Below are positions 36,230-45,619 of a stretch of 64,000 bases of DNA, piece by piece (within the stretch, counting starts at the first letter, position 1; every line of letters starts with the position of its first letter). The DNA comes from Nostoc sp. 'Peltigera membranacea cyanobiont' 210A. Lineage in GTDB: Bacteria; Cyanobacteriota; Cyanobacteriia; Cyanobacteriales; Nostocaceae. The position numbers and the translations under genes are program-made. Where the stretch lies: NCBI RefSeq assembly GCF_002246015.1, contig NZ_NOLJ01000004.1, positions 331,010-395,009 of the forward strand, given 5' to 3'. The notes below the pieces were generated by a model, which did not search any database, was not told where the DNA came from, and was given only the letters and a program-made list of their open reading frames with translations.

Positions 36230-36700
36230 ATGACTTCAGATACCAAACCCATTTTTGCTATCCTGATTGATGAAGGGTCTGCCATAGACTGGAACCGACT
36301 GCTGACCGAAATCCTGGCCGCTTTCGACTGCTCTACAGGTAGCATCCATACCCTAGATAAAGACAGCCAGTTATTGCACCTAAAGGCTTATCAGGGCATT
36401 CCAGAATTGCTTTTGCCTAAAATGACGATAATTCCCATTGGTAAAGGAATGGCTGGTGTCGCCGCCGAACGCAAGCGACCCGTACAGATTTGCAACCTGC
36501 AAACCGACGAATCAGGAGTGGCGAGACCCTCAGCAAAAGAAACGAAGGTAGAAGGTTCCATCGCAGTGCCGCTGATGCTGAATGGTCGATTGCATGGTAT
36601 CTTGGGCATTGCCAAGCCAGTTCCCTACGAATTTACTCCTCAAGAGGAAGAGACACTGATGAAGATTGGAGAGGCCATTAGCCGGAAAATCGTCAGTTAA
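36230..36700 (+). CDS. Stand-alone GAF-domain protein
   Basis: 156 residues made of one GAF domain (FDCSTGSIHTLDKDSQLLHL, GMAGVAAERKRPVQICNLQT and GSIAVPLMLNGRLHGILGIA). There is no attached kinase, cyclase or DNA-binding domain and no cysteine for a bilin in the usual place, so it is probably a small-ligand or redox sensor acting on a partner. It converges with the STAND gene, with 16 bases between stops. Confidence 0.75.
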   Translation: MTSDTKPIFAILIDEGSAIDWNRLLTEILAAFDCSTGSIHTLDKDSQLLHLKAYQGIPELLLPKMTIIPIGKGMAGVAAERKRPVQICNLQTDESGVARPSAKETKVEGSIAVPLMLNGRLHGILGIAKPVPYEFTPQEEETLMKIGEAISRKIVS

Positions 36701-36716
36701 TATCAAATAGTATTGC

Positions 36717-39074
36717 TTATTTCTCAAAATGCTCCATTGCTGTTTGTACTTTCTCAACTTGCCTGGGTGCTTGCATTTCGTTAAAGAGTGCGATACCTTG
36801 GACAAAACTTTCCCTACTCTTAGCAATTTCACCCATTTTTTTATGAGTCAATGCCAACTGATAATAAGCCTCAGCTAAGTCTGATTTCGCACCGATTTTA
36901 TCAAGAATTTCTATTGCTTCTGAATGATGAAAAATTGCTTTGTTAAATTCTCCCTGTTCTCGAAAAAGTTCAGCTAGAGAACTTATAGCTTTAGCTTTGA
37001 TTTGGGTAAAATTGTTTTCTTCAGCATGAAATATAGCTCGTTGGCACAACTCAAAGGATTTTTTAAGATTACCTAAATTCTTATAAGTTAAGCAGAGACT
37101 TACTAAACTATGCCCAATTCCCCATAAAGTTACTCTAGCTGATGATGACATAGCCAAAAATGCTTGTTCAGCAAGATGAAAGGCATCTTCTTTACTACCA
37201 GCAAATGATTTTATCAAAGCCAAACAGCATTGAGAGTATGCCATGTAATCATCAAGATTGCTATTTTGTTCAGCAAGGTTGCAAACAGCATTAAAACAAT
37301 CTTCGGCAGCTTCTATTTCCCATAATTCCTGCTTGCAAAGTCCTGTATTGAACAAAATAGAGATTTTCGTTAGCTTTTCATCTAACTCTTCTAATATTTC
37401 TCCTGATTTCTCATAGCACTCTATAGCTTCTCTAACGCAACCGATAATTCGATATGTATACCCAAGGATAATATAAAGTTTAATCAGTCTTTTTTGGGAT
37501 TTGACATCATCTATTATCCTTTTGATTACAGAAAAATTTTTTTGGAGCAGCCCCAGTTGGTAAAAGCAAGAACCCAAAGGCAGTCCTGTACCCCACTTGT
37601 TACCTCTTCCTTGTAAAATGACATCACCTGCTTGCTCAAAATCACTAATTTCTACATAGTGATAGTAAGCTTCTAAAGCGGTCAAAGCATCTGTAATATT
37701 TTTAACTACTTCAACCTTTTGCGTCCAAAATTCTGCGGCTTTGCGGTTGACTAATTCCCATTCTTCACTGACTAACCTTAACCTGCTAATCGCTTCGTCA
37801 CGAATTACCGGATGCAGCCAATATTGTCCTTTTTTTGCTTCTATTAAAGACAAATCTTGCAGAGCTTTAATTACTCCTCTACGTTTTTGTTCGGGGACAT
37901 CCCAAAGTAAACATAAAACTCCTTCAATAGGTACTGAAGTAATATCTTGATAACGATAGCATCCTAAGCGACACAAGAGGCGATAGGCTTCTAAGTCATT
38001 TTCTTGGAGACGGGTAAATTGACTGGCGACTAAATCTTTTAACTCTCTTTCTATTAATAAATATGTACAGTTTTCCTGCCAATAGGCGTGTATGTCACCA
38101 GAAAAATCTGTCAATATTGCTCCTCGGAGAATTTGCATGGCTTTGGCGTTACCTCCATAAGCACTGCACATTTCACCGAGAATAGTAGAATCACAATTGA
38201 TGTGGCGACGGCTAAAAAACTGTCGCCATGCTTCATCATCTAAACCTTCGAGTGGATAGAGATGAACCTCTACGCTAGACTCTCGTAAACGCTCACGACT
38301 TGTTACTAAAGTAATTGTATGTACATCCGAATCTGCTAATACTCTCAATAGCTCAACATAAGGGCGACGATCTTCTAGAAACTTGCCATTTTTATCGAGA
38401 GCAGTTTCTAGATTATCAATAAACACCCCAATTTTAGAAGTTTGCTCTCGGAGTTTGCGCCGTAGTCGTTCTAAGCTGATACCAAAGTCACATCCTGGTT
38501 CTTCGTTAAAGTATCGTCGTAGCCATTCCTCAACCACACTTTCCACTGGTGTGAGGTTTTGGATTTCTGTGGCCATCCACAGTTCTAGGACAAAATTAAA
38601 CTTTTGAGTTTTAAAATATTTGCGTGCTAAGGTTGTTTTACCAACACCACCTTCACCCTGGATGAGGATAACTTTTGCTCCCCGACTAACAAGGGTGTGG
38701 AGTTCGGCTATTTGGCGATCGCGCCCTACAAAGTTAGAATCTAAATCTTGGGGTTTAGTGCCATTGCCCTCTAAATTGGGAATATGGCTGATTTTTAGCG
38801 ACTGTTGAGTTGTTCTAAATCCCTGAACCACGCCTTGGAAGGTAGATTTGGAGACTTTCACTCCCAGCACTTTTGATAGTAAATGCCAAAGTTCTGCGCC
38901 AACTGATTTTAAATGCGCTTCTGTATAACGAAGACTGTTGGCAATATCCTGGTAAGTCCGCCTTTCATCCTCCCACAAATGACGCAAGATAATCCTTTGA
39001 GTTTTATCTAAGTGTTCTCCCGTCTTGAGAAAAACCAAGTTATCTACAAACTCTAAGGCCTCTTCTACACCCAT
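36717..39074 (-). CDS. STAND NTPase with N-terminal HTH and TPR sensor
   Basis: 785 residues. Residues 1-85 (LDKTQRIILRHLWEDERRTY, then YQDIANSLRYTEAHLKSVG) form a helix-turn-helix like that heading many cyanobacterial conflict-type NTPases. The NB-ARC-like module (about 110-400) has FVGRDRQIAELHTL, Walker A GEGGVGKTTLARKY, Walker B IGVFIDNLE and TLVTSRERLRESSVEVHLYP. The C-terminal half is TPR-like (LLQKNFSVIKRIIDDV, AIECYEKSGEILEELDEKL, AIFHHSEAIEILDKIGAK). Such proteins oligomerise on sensing a signal, and may act in defence or transcription. No separate effector domain or neighbour effector is seen. Confidence 0.82.
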   Translation of the reverse strand: MGVEEALEFVDNLVFLKTGEHLDKTQRIILRHLWEDERRTYQDIANSLRYTEAHLKSVGAELWHLLSKVLGVKVSKSTFQGVVQGFRTTQQSLKISHIPNLEGNGTKPQDLDSNFVGRDRQIAELHTLVSRGAKVILIQGEGGVGKTTLARKYFKTQKFNFVLELWMATEIQNLTPVESVVEEWLRRYFNEEPGCDFGISLERLRRKLREQTSKIGVFIDNLETALDKNGKFLEDRRPYVELLRVLADSDVHTITLVTSRERLRESSVEVHLYPLEGLDDEAWRQFFSRRHINCDSTILGEMCSAYGGNAKAMQILRGAILTDFSGDIHAYWQENCTYLLIERELKDLVASQFTRLQENDLEAYRLLCRLGCYRYQDITSVPIEGVLCLLWDVPEQKRRGVIKALQDLSLIEAKKGQYWLHPVIRDEAISRLRLVSEEWELVNRKAAEFWTQKVEVVKNITDALTALEAYYHYVEISDFEQAGDVILQGRGNKWGTGLPLGSCFYQLGLLQKNFSVIKRIIDDVKSQKRLIKLYIILGYTYRIIGCVREAIECYEKSGEILEELDEKLTKISILFNTGLCKQELWEIEAAEDCFNAVCNLAEQNSNLDDYMAYSQCCLALIKSFAGSKEDAFHLAEQAFLAMSSSARVTLWGIGHSLVSLCLTYKNLGNLKKSFELCQRAIFHAEENNFTQIKAKAISSLAELFREQGEFNKAIFHHSEAIEILDKIGAKSDLAEAYYQLALTHKKMGEIAKSRESFVQGIALFNEMQAPRQVEKVQTAMEHFEK

Positions 39075-39443
39075 TTGCTAACTTGATGTATCATTTGTAA
39101 TTCATTATAACGATATTTTTACTACTTCTTCCTACTTGGCATACTACAAAATACTTTTTCCTACTCGGTAGGGAATTTACTTTATCCGACTGCAAAGCGT
39201 TTGGGGTTGTATTACTCTTGTAAGTAATACAGGCAAAGTTAAGTTAAGCGCCAATAAAAGGTGGTTGAGGAGAGATTTAGAGAGCGCTACTACTGCAAGC
39301 TTAGTAAATCACAGCTGTTACTGTGCCATATTAATTACTCATGAAAGTGGTGTCTACTAAACAGGCAGTGGGTATTAACTAACTAGATTCTGTAGAGCGT
39401 ATTTACAACTAAGTATGTAAGTCTTTACTTTACAGGAGGTTCA
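39075..39443. other. Divergent spacer between STAND gene and small zinc-ribbon-like gene
   Basis: Contains the direct repeat 39123-39170 close to the STAND start and an AGGAGG site before the small gene. Otherwise AT-rich with no gene. Confidence 0.5.
39123..39170. promoter_or_regulatory. Direct repeat upstream of the STAND gene
   Basis: TACTTCTTCCTACTTGGCA (39123-39141) recurs as TACTTTTTCCTACTCGGTA (39152-39170), 29 bases apart and 50-100 bases before the start codon. It could be a tandem operator. Confidence 0.4.
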
Positions 39444-39716
39444 ATGATGTTAGACAAAGATTGTCATCATGATTGCAATCAGAATCAGTGCCCTTTTGCC
39501 CAAGATACGCGTAATCCCAATAGATATGTTTGCCTCAAATGTGGTGTTGAGCGCGAAATAAATAAGTATTCCTCTGGGTTTGGCTCGTTTTTGCTCCTGT
39601 TGTTGGGCTTGTTTATTTCATTCCAATTATTAGTTAATTACGAAAAGCAAAACAATCCGCAAAGGCAGCAAGAATCTTTGAATAATTCAACTAACAAGGC
39701 AATTATCCAATCATAA
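39444..39716 (+). CDS. Small membrane protein with Cys/His motif
   Basis: 90 residues behind an excellent AGGAGG site. The N-terminal part has several possible metal ligands (CHHDCNQNQC, then YVCLKCGVE), followed by one membrane helix (GSFLLLLLGLFISFQLLV) and a polar Asn/Gln tail. The CxxC pair suggests a small zinc ribbon. Not recognised. A second small membrane-protein gene follows 103 bases later. Confidence 0.55.
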   Translation: MMLDKDCHHDCNQNQCPFAQDTRNPNRYVCLKCGVEREINKYSSGFGSFLLLLLGLFISFQLLVNYEKQNNPQRQQESLNNSTNKAIIQS

Positions 39717-39819
39717 AACTAATACTGTTGATTCCCCAAAGCCTATTTTTTAAGGAGGAGTGGGGGAATCAAAAAGAATATTCATTGCTCAAAAATCAGC
39801 TACTTTCGTGAGTAAAACT

Positions 39820-40047
39820 ATGGACGCAAATCAGGATACGCTTTTATTTCGCTTTGCCTCGAAATCCTTAAAATATTTTTTGTTGGTGCTATTCGGCATT
39901 GCGATCGCTTACGTTTTATCTAGTGGTTTGGGTATCTTACAAATCATACCCATATTGCTGTACCTTTTACAACAGTTGTTGCTTCCACTGGGAATTATCC
40001 TGTTGTGTTTAATGACAATAGCAGTCATTTTTGAATCCCTGCGTTAA
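39820..40047 (+). CDS. Small two-helix membrane protein
   Basis: 75 residues from ATG 39820 (MDANQDTLLFRFASKSLKYF). Two hydrophobic helices (FLLVLFGIAIAYVLSSGL and LLLPLGIILLCLMTIAVIF) make up most of it. A longer frame upstream lacks a good start. Unknown function; same strand as the zinc-ribbon-like gene. Confidence 0.45.
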   Translation: MDANQDTLLFRFASKSLKYFLLVLFGIAIAYVLSSGLGILQIIPILLYLLQQLLLPLGIILLCLMTIAVIFESLR

Positions 40048-40107
40048 AAATTGGGGGAGTTAGGAGTTAGGAGTAAAGAATTGCCTCTCTTGTCTCCCCC
40101 ATCTCCC

Positions 40108-41043
40108 TCACTTTTCCCTGGCATCTAAAAACTTCAACTGGTGGTATAAACAGCTAATCTGCACTAAATGCACACCTACTGCTTGGGCTTTTCGTAATGG
40201 GTTGCCGAAAATTGCTTCTACCTCCAAGGGACGATGTTCGTCGTAGTCAATTTTCATGCTGGGGCGGTAAGGTGTCATTTTGACAGTATAATCGAGCATT
40301 GTTTGAATGAAGCGATCGCTAATAATCCGCCCATAACTTTTCGCCCCCGCCGCTACTTCATACATCAACTGTTCAACTAACTTGCTAGTGTACTCATACG
40401 CCATTAATTCATCAGTTCTAGCGTTGAGAATCACAGAAAGCCCATTGTACGGGATATTCCACACCAACTTTTTCCAACGTGCTAGTAGTAAATCTTCAGC
40501 TAATTCAATTGAGATACCAGCGCTTTCAAAGTCATCAGCAATTTGCTGCATCCTCTCAGTTATCCCACTAGGCTGATAATTAGGGGTATATTCACTGAAG
40601 TTAATTTGCCCATAGTCTAGATGGTGTATATGCCCTGGCCCCACTTTGTTAGAACACAAAAAGCACAATCCACCGATAACAGTTACATTACCAACAATTT
40701 CAGCGACTTCCTCTTCTACACCAAGTCCATTCTGTAATACCAACACCACCCCATTATCTTTAACTACAGGTGGCAACATCTTTGGTAGTAAATGGTTTTG
40801 CGTCGTCTTCAGTGCCACCACTACCACATCGCATTGTGGCATCTTTTCTACGTCGTTGTAGGCGTGGACTTCAGGAAGGGTAAAGTCAGCGTCTTTGGAC
40901 TCTACCACTAAACCATATTTCTTTACCTGTTCGTAATCACTCTTGAGCAAAAAGTGGACATCCAACCCAGCTTTTTGCAGTCTGGCGCCATAGAATCCAC
41001 CTAATGCTCCAGTTCCCAGAATGGCATACGTGCGATCGGACAT
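40108..41043 (-). CDS. 2-dehydropantoate 2-reductase-like protein (ApbA/PanE family)
   Basis: 311 residues from ATG 41043 (MSDRTYAILGTGALGGFYGA). The NADPH-binding GTGALGGFYG motif, the KTTQNHLLPKMLPPVV region, LQNGLGVEE, and KKLVWNIPYNGLSVILNA (catalytic lysine and Asn) identify the family. It would reduce ketopantoate to pantoate for coenzyme A. Bacteria often carry several homologues, so the pantothenate role is not certain. A longer in-frame start adds 27 unsupported residues. Confidence 0.78.
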   Translation of the reverse strand: MSDRTYAILGTGALGGFYGARLQKAGLDVHFLLKSDYEQVKKYGLVVESKDADFTLPEVHAYNDVEKMPQCDVVVVALKTTQNHLLPKMLPPVVKDNGVVLVLQNGLGVEEEVAEIVGNVTVIGGLCFLCSNKVGPGHIHHLDYGQINFSEYTPNYQPSGITERMQQIADDFESAGISIELAEDLLLARWKKLVWNIPYNGLSVILNARTDELMAYEYTSKLVEQLMYEVAAGAKSYGRIISDRFIQTMLDYTVKMTPYRPSMKIDYDEHRPLEVEAIFGNPLRKAQAVGVHLVQISCLYHQLKFLDAREK

Positions 41044-41212
41044 TTCTTTATATAACGGAATTTTCCTAGAAACATCATAAGGCGATGTCTGACGGGAGTA
41101 AGCATCTAGGTGTAGTTTATTCAACGCCTGATTTTAAATTTATTTTGTTTAATAAAACTTAAAAGAGGTTTATTATCCTTTAAAATCTTTTGCAGAGATT
41201 TAGGTAAGATAT

Positions 41213-41614
41213 ATGGCTGATATTGTTGATATTGCAGTTACGGCTGAGTCGTTTAAAACACTTGTGGCGGCTGTACAAGCTGCTGGTTTAGTAGAAACAT
41301 TAAAAAGTCCTGGCCCGTTCACTGTCTTTGCACCAAATGACGATGCTTTTGCCAAGTTACCAGCGGGAACTATCCAAACTCTGTTACAAAACATTCCCCA
41401 GTTGACGCGGATTCTAAAGTATCATGTCGTTCCCGGAAAGCTGCTACAGGCTGATTTGGCACAACTCGGTACGGTTAATTCTGTGGAAGGTTCACCCATT
41501 AAAATTCATTCTTCTGATGGTTTTGAAGTTAAAAATGCCACAGTTTTAGCAGCAGATATCGAAGCTGATAATGGTGTGGTACACGTTATCGATACGGTAA
41601 TTTTACCGGGTTAA
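41213..41614 (+). CDS. Fasciclin-domain protein
   Basis: 133 residues forming a single FAS1 domain: [17 protein letters not shown] (H1 box) and [10 protein letters not shown], ending [12 protein letters not shown] (H2 box). No signal peptide is visible, unlike the periplasmic or extracellular adhesion forms, so this may be a cytosolic or leaderless member. Function unknown. Confidence 0.85.
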   Translation: MADIVDIAVTAESFKTLVAAVQAAGLVETLKSPGPFTVFAPNDDAFAKLPAGTIQTLLQNIPQLTRILKYHVVPGKLLQADLAQLGTVNSVEGSPIKIHSSDGFEVKNATVLAADIEADNGVVHVIDTVILPG

Positions 41615-41818
41615 TTCAGCTAGGGTGGGTGTTTTCCACCCTACTTATCCAAAATCTTTATAATTAACTAACTATTGGTAGTATCAAAAGGCAACTCAAT
41701 AGTTTAAATTATGTTATATTTGCAATGTGATTACTCACTCATACCTTAATATATATTTCGTTATTTTAAATACAATAAACTAAATTCTTAAAAAGCTAAC
41801 ATCTATCCCAATAAATTA

Positions 41819-42148
41819 ATGCTCGATTTTAACACCCTAGCTGAGTTCTCTCGTGGCAACTGCATAAGTATTTGTGCATTTCTGGTACCAGCGAACTTAC
41901 TTGTCACAATTTTAACGATGAGCCTGGTGGCGTTACGCCGCCCATCGCATCAAGTGTGGCAATCTGCTGGAATTGCCAGCTTTTTCGCTTCTGTAATGAT
42001 ATTGCACGTATATACTTGGTTCCAGATTGGCGTGGTAATGGCTCCTACTTATATATTGCTGTGGCTAGCAATCACCTGTTTAGTGACTAATTTGGCAGCA
42101 ATTCTTTTTCAAAGACGCTACAGTAACAGTCCTAGTCTTTTCAACTGA
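41819..42148 (+). CDS. Small membrane protein, unknown
   Basis: 109 residues with three hydrophobic segments (ICAFLVPANLLVTILTMSL, WQSAGIASFFASVMILHVY and APTYILLWLAITCLVTNLA). No start-proximal ribosome-binding site is clear. Not recognised. It converges with the GNAT gene that follows murF. Confidence 0.5.
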   Translation: MLDFNTLAEFSRGNCISICAFLVPANLLVTILTMSLVALRRPSHQVWQSAGIASFFASVMILHVYTWFQIGVVMAPTYILLWLAITCLVTNLAAILFQRRYSNSPSLFN

Positions 42149-42151
42149 AGT

Positions 42152-42703
42152 CTATAGGTGATTCACACCTCTCCATTCATGCTCAAGGATGGCATATAGC
42201 CAAGAGTCTCGCCATTCTCCCTTAATCCAATGGTGTTCTCGCAAATATCCTTCTTGTTGCATTCCGATTTTTTGCATAACTCGTGCTGAGGCAATGTTTT
42301 CTGGGTGACAAGTGGCAAAGATGCGATGTAAGCCTAACTCCTGAAAACCAAATGATACAACTGCTTTTACAGCTTTAGTTGCATATCCTTGTCCCCAAAA
42401 TTCCTTAGTAAAAGAGTATCCAATAGAGCCTATTTTCTTATTAGTATCCTGAACGGATATGCGACAGATACCAATTAATTGCTTTTGGGGTTTCAAGGTC
42501 ACTGCTAAGGCAAAATGCTGACGGGGTTCTTTACTTTGCAATGAAATCTCTCTTTGCAAAAAGTTTTTGGTATCTTCTTCACTATTCGGGCCAAAAGTCA
42601 AGTAACGCACAACTTCAGCATCAGCAGCGTATTTATGAACCTCTGACCAATCTGATTCTACAAAATCTCGTAGTATGAGACGTTGAGTTTCTAGTGGTAT
42701 CAT
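42152..42703 (-). CDS. RimJ/RimL-type GNAT acetyltransferase
   Basis: 183 residues of the RimJ/L GNAT subgroup: IPLETQRLILRDFVESDW at the start, GSIGYSFTKEFWGQGYATKA for acetyl-CoA binding, LHRIFATCHPENIASARVMQ and KIGMQQEGYLREHHW at the end. It may acetylate protein N-termini, amino-sugars or antibiotics. Its start overlaps the murF stop by 4 bases (ATGA), so it is translationally coupled to murF. Confidence 0.85.
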   Translation of the reverse strand: MIPLETQRLILRDFVESDWSEVHKYAADAEVVRYLTFGPNSEEDTKNFLQREISLQSKEPRQHFALAVTLKPQKQLIGICRISVQDTNKKIGSIGYSFTKEFWGQGYATKAVKAVVSFGFQELGLHRIFATCHPENIASARVMQKIGMQQEGYLREHHWIKGEWRDSWLYAILEHEWRGVNHL

Positions 42704-44055
42704 TTGGGAAATTCTGCACGTAATTGATTGACAACCCGATCTAGTCCTACAGAATGGGCGGCTTTGAATAATAAACGATCGCCTCCTTGCACAAATGTCT
42801 TCAACCTAGCCACCAATTCGGCATGAGTTGCAAAGCATTCCGATGGAATACCCTCGGCACTAAGAGCGATCGCTTCGGCATCTTGTCCATCTACCAAAAC
42901 CAACAAGCCATCTAAATTCAACTTTCGCACTGTTTCTCCCACTCGCTGGTGCAACTGCTGCGATCGCTCTCCCAATTCTTTCATTGCACCCAACACGGCT
43001 ATCTTCCGCTTTCCGGGTGTATCTGCCAATAATTGCAATGCTGCAATCATAGCTTCTGGTGCAGCATTATAAGTTTCATCTAAGATTACCACATCGTTGG
43101 GTAAGGTAAATCGCTGCGATCGCCCTGTGGGCATATCCACATTCACACCTGCTTTGAGGCTTGCCCAATCGATCCCTAAAACCTTTGCCACCGCTAAAGC
43201 TGCCAAGAAATTGGTCGCATTATGACGCCCAGGTAAAGGTAGAGGTAGTTGGATTCCTGCGACTTCCACAGTTTCGTTATCAATTAACTGCCCTTGAATA
43301 TCCCCGCCAGAAAAGCCGTAAGTCAAAACTTTTCCATGCCAAACTTTCGCTGCTGTAGCCATTAATAGGGGATTGTCGTGGTTGAGAATTGCCACACTAT
43401 CAGCAGCCATTTCGACTAACAACTCACATTTTGCCTCAGCGATCGCTTCTTCGGAACCTAGTAACTCAATATGCGCCGTTCCCACATTGGTAATTACTCC
43501 AATTGTTGGACGCGCTATTTGTGTCAGTTCGGCAATTTGTCCCCTACCGCGCATCGCCATTTCAATCACGGCGTAGTCATGTTCTGCACCAAGTTCTAGC
43601 AGAGTTTTCGGAACACCGATTTCGTTGTTGTAATTTCCATAAGTTTTGTGAACTCGTCCCTTTGTTCCTAAAACTGCGGCGATCAATTCTTTGGTTGTAG
43701 TTTTACCCACGGAACCCGTTACACCAATTACAGGAATATTAAAGCGATCGCGCCACCATCGGCCAAGTTTTTGATATGCCTTGAGGGTGTCTTTTACTTT
43801 TAGTACAGGAAATCCCGGATTTTCGTATTCAAAATCTACAATTGCAGCTATTGCCCCTTTTGCGATCGCAGTTGGCACAAATTCATGTCCATCAAACTTA
43901 TCGCCTCGGAAAGCGACAAATACTTCACCTGGTTTCAAGCTACGGCTATCTGTTTGGATACCGCTAGTGACTTGTGTTAAAGCAGTTTCAGATAAGTTTA
44001 CAGAATGGGCCAAAATAACTTCAGCCAGTTGGTTTAGGGTGGCAGAACAACGCAT
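42700..44055 (-). CDS. murF: UDP-N-acetylmuramoyl-tripeptide--D-Ala-D-Ala ligase
   Basis: 451 residues from ATG 44055 (MRCSATLNQLAEVI). It adds D-Ala-D-Ala to the peptidoglycan precursor in the cytoplasm. The Mur ligase P-loop VIGVTGSVGKTTTKELI, YNNEIGVPKTLLEL, GVITNVGTAHIELLGS and the catalytic LPGRHNATNFLAALAVA and LDETYNAAPEAMIAAL segments are present. A TTG two codons earlier is possible but less likely. It is coupled to the downstream GNAT gene. Confidence 0.92.
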   Translation of the reverse strand: MRCSATLNQLAEVILAHSVNLSETALTQVTSGIQTDSRSLKPGEVFVAFRGDKFDGHEFVPTAIAKGAIAAIVDFEYENPGFPVLKVKDTLKAYQKLGRWWRDRFNIPVIGVTGSVGKTTTKELIAAVLGTKGRVHKTYGNYNNEIGVPKTLLELGAEHDYAVIEMAMRGRGQIAELTQIARPTIGVITNVGTAHIELLGSEEAIAEAKCELLVEMAADSVAILNHDNPLLMATAAKVWHGKVLTYGFSGGDIQGQLIDNETVEVAGIQLPLPLPGRHNATNFLAALAVAKVLGIDWASLKAGVNVDMPTGRSQRFTLPNDVVILDETYNAAPEAMIAALQLLADTPGKRKIAVLGAMKELGERSQQLHQRVGETVRKLNLDGLLVLVDGQDAEAIALSAEGIPSECFATHAELVARLKTFVQGGDRLLFKAAHSVGLDRVVNQLRAEFPK

Positions 44056-44140
44056 AAGCAATTTACAATTTAAAGTTCAAAATCATAAAATCGAATTATG
44101 ACATAATATTGTTGAGATGAGATAATTTATACGATCGATG

Positions 44141-44167
44141 TAGAGACGTTGTAATGCAATATCTCTA
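44141..44167. repeat. GTAGAGACG-family palindrome (degenerate)
   Basis: TAGAGACGTTG and CAATATCTCTA pair around TAATG; a worn copy of the same family as 9028. Confidence 0.5.
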
Positions 44168-44208
44168 ATGGATATTGAACGAGCGCAAATAAATAATCAA
44201 AGAACAGC

Positions 44209-44245
44209 AAAAAATAGTGGCAAAGAAGCTCAACTTCCTTGCCAC
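44209..44245 (-). terminator. Terminator of the TerB-like gene
   Basis: On the minus strand GTGGCAAGGAAG pairs with CTTCTTTGCCAC (one mismatch) around TTGAG, followed by TATTTTTTG. Confidence 0.7.
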
Positions 44246-44318
44246 ACTTTGTTTATAAGCTACTTATACAGTTTAATCAAGTCAGGACAATGGGCATAAC
44301 AAGTTATGTTCAATCGCC

Positions 44319-44765
44319 CTATGCGCGATTTTTAATTAAGATTACTTCCACAATTTGTATTGCTATCTCACTAGAAACCCCTAAAGCTTGATATAAATCA
44401 TTTAAGAAGTTTTTTTCTTCTTCAGGTATAATACCTTCAGTTAGGACTAAATCGGTGGCTACTGCAAAAGCTGCTTCCCGCAACTCTTGAGATAGAGAAT
44501 CTTTGGCTGCATTAAACAAAGCATTAAAGCCATCACCCTGGAGAATGCCCAAGATTTTGTCAAACAGCCTGTTCATCATTTCATTGGGATAACTTTTAAA
44601 AAGTTTCATCCGAGACAGCACAGAAATGGTAGAATTTGCTTGCTCAACAGAAAGATAACCGTCTGAAGCCGTTGCCGTCAATATAATGACAGCAAAAGCT
44701 TCCGCTGGATTGAGTGCTGCTTGGGTTTGGCTTTCTGTACCCAACACAGCGTCGAATAGACCCAT
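44319..44765 (-). CDS. TerB-like domain protein
   Basis: 148 residues, all helical, starting MGLFDAVLGTESQTQAAL. Segments AVIILTATASDGYLSVEQAN and AAFAVATDLVLTEGIIPEEEKNFLNDL fit the TerB (tellurite-resistance) helical fold with acidic metal-binding residues. Stand-alone TerB proteins are common in cyanobacteria with unclear roles; tellurite resistance itself is not implied. It has its own terminator at 44209. Confidence 0.7.
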   Translation of the reverse strand: MGLFDAVLGTESQTQAALNPAEAFAVIILTATASDGYLSVEQANSTISVLSRMKLFKSYPNEMMNRLFDKILGILQGDGFNALFNAAKDSLSQELREAAFAVATDLVLTEGIIPEEEKNFLNDLYQALGVSSEIAIQIVEVILIKNRA

Positions 44766-44942
44766 TGTAGTAGCTCCTTGGTTAGAGTCCCAATAGCGTT
44801 ACTTTTACCTGTATGTTTGGTAGATTTACAGGTAAGACTATAACGCTATAAGACTTTCATCCTTTAGTGTTCCCAGGATTTATTCACGGCGAACACTTGT
44901 ATCCAAAGGTTTTTGGCAGGAACTACATTGCCATCCGTAAAC

Positions 44943-45080
44943 TTAGCGTTCTCCTGTCTTTTCTATTGTCTCAATCACCGCCAAACCTATACCAGAAGCT
45001 GCCATTAACAGTACTACTGATATCAAATAGGCGTTGGTCAGCATTCGTAGGGCTTCATCGAAAAAAATATAGGTGGTCAT
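44943..45080 (-). CDS. 45-residue single-helix membrane protein
   Basis: Reads MTTYIFFDEALRMLTNAYLI, then a membrane helix with SVVLLMAASGIGLAVIETIE and the tail KTGER. The ATG is preceded by AAAGGTGA at proper distance. It is too short for most gene finders. Not recognised; codon use and the amphipathic-then-hydrophobic layout look genuine. Confidence 0.6.
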   Translation of the reverse strand: MTTYIFFDEALRMLTNAYLISVVLLMAASGIGLAVIETIEKTGER

Positions 45081-45272
45081 TGCTTCACCTTTCGGAATTT
45101 GTGCTGATTGTGCTTTTTATTTCTCCACACCCCGATAGGTGAATTTCGCTGAGAAACTGCTAGCAATTGCATCTTAACAAAACTTTAGCTCTTTCAGAAC
45201 CCCGCTGAAAATTTTTCTTTCTGAAGATTCTATGAAGTTTATAAAAAAGGGAATGGAGAATGGGGCAAAACA

Positions 45273-45312
45273 GTTGCGTTAGCAGATAGCTAAGGTTTAG
45301 CCCGTGCTGAGT
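45273..45312 (-). repeat. Dispersed repeat (inverted copy of 32165-32200)
   Basis: GCGTTAGCAGATAGCTAAGG then TTTAGCCCGTGCTGAG; the reverse complement matches 32165-32200 with few differences. Confidence 0.6.
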
Positions 45313-45332
45313 AAAGAAGTGAGATTCCCCAC

Positions 45333-45482
45333 TCAGCACTCACCACTCCTGAAAGGCATTGGGCACGATCGCACTGTTTCAGGTATCGCACAACCATTGT
45401 CGGCGATCGCAACCGTACCAACTACACTCCTTAATAAGGAAACACCAACAAAGCTTGCAACCAGTTTGTGAGAAATTTTCAT
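45333..45482 (-). pseudogene. Fragment of a sensor/chemoreceptor N-terminus
   Basis: Opens MKISHKLVASFVGVSLL, then VVGTVAIADN, a pattern seen at the start of cyanobacterial membrane sensor kinases and chemoreceptors (first helix). After about 30 residues similarity stops and the frame runs into HIP1 and GTGAGTGCTGAG repeat DNA with a stop. No remaining sensor domains follow, so it looks like a decayed gene start. Confidence 0.4.
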
Positions 45483-45619
45483 AACTGTATGTCAGCTATA
45501 ACCGCGTCAGTATTCAGTGTTCCCAAATCTTCGCAGAGAATTTAGGCTATTACCCTTGGTAACTGCGATCGTCAGTATATATATCAGGTATGTCGTGAAA
45601 TAGGATAAACAAGACAAGC

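Noticed and set aside
44867..45142. 91-codon plus-strand frame
   Set aside because: Lies opposite the better supported 45-residue membrane peptide and has no ribosome-binding site or family features.
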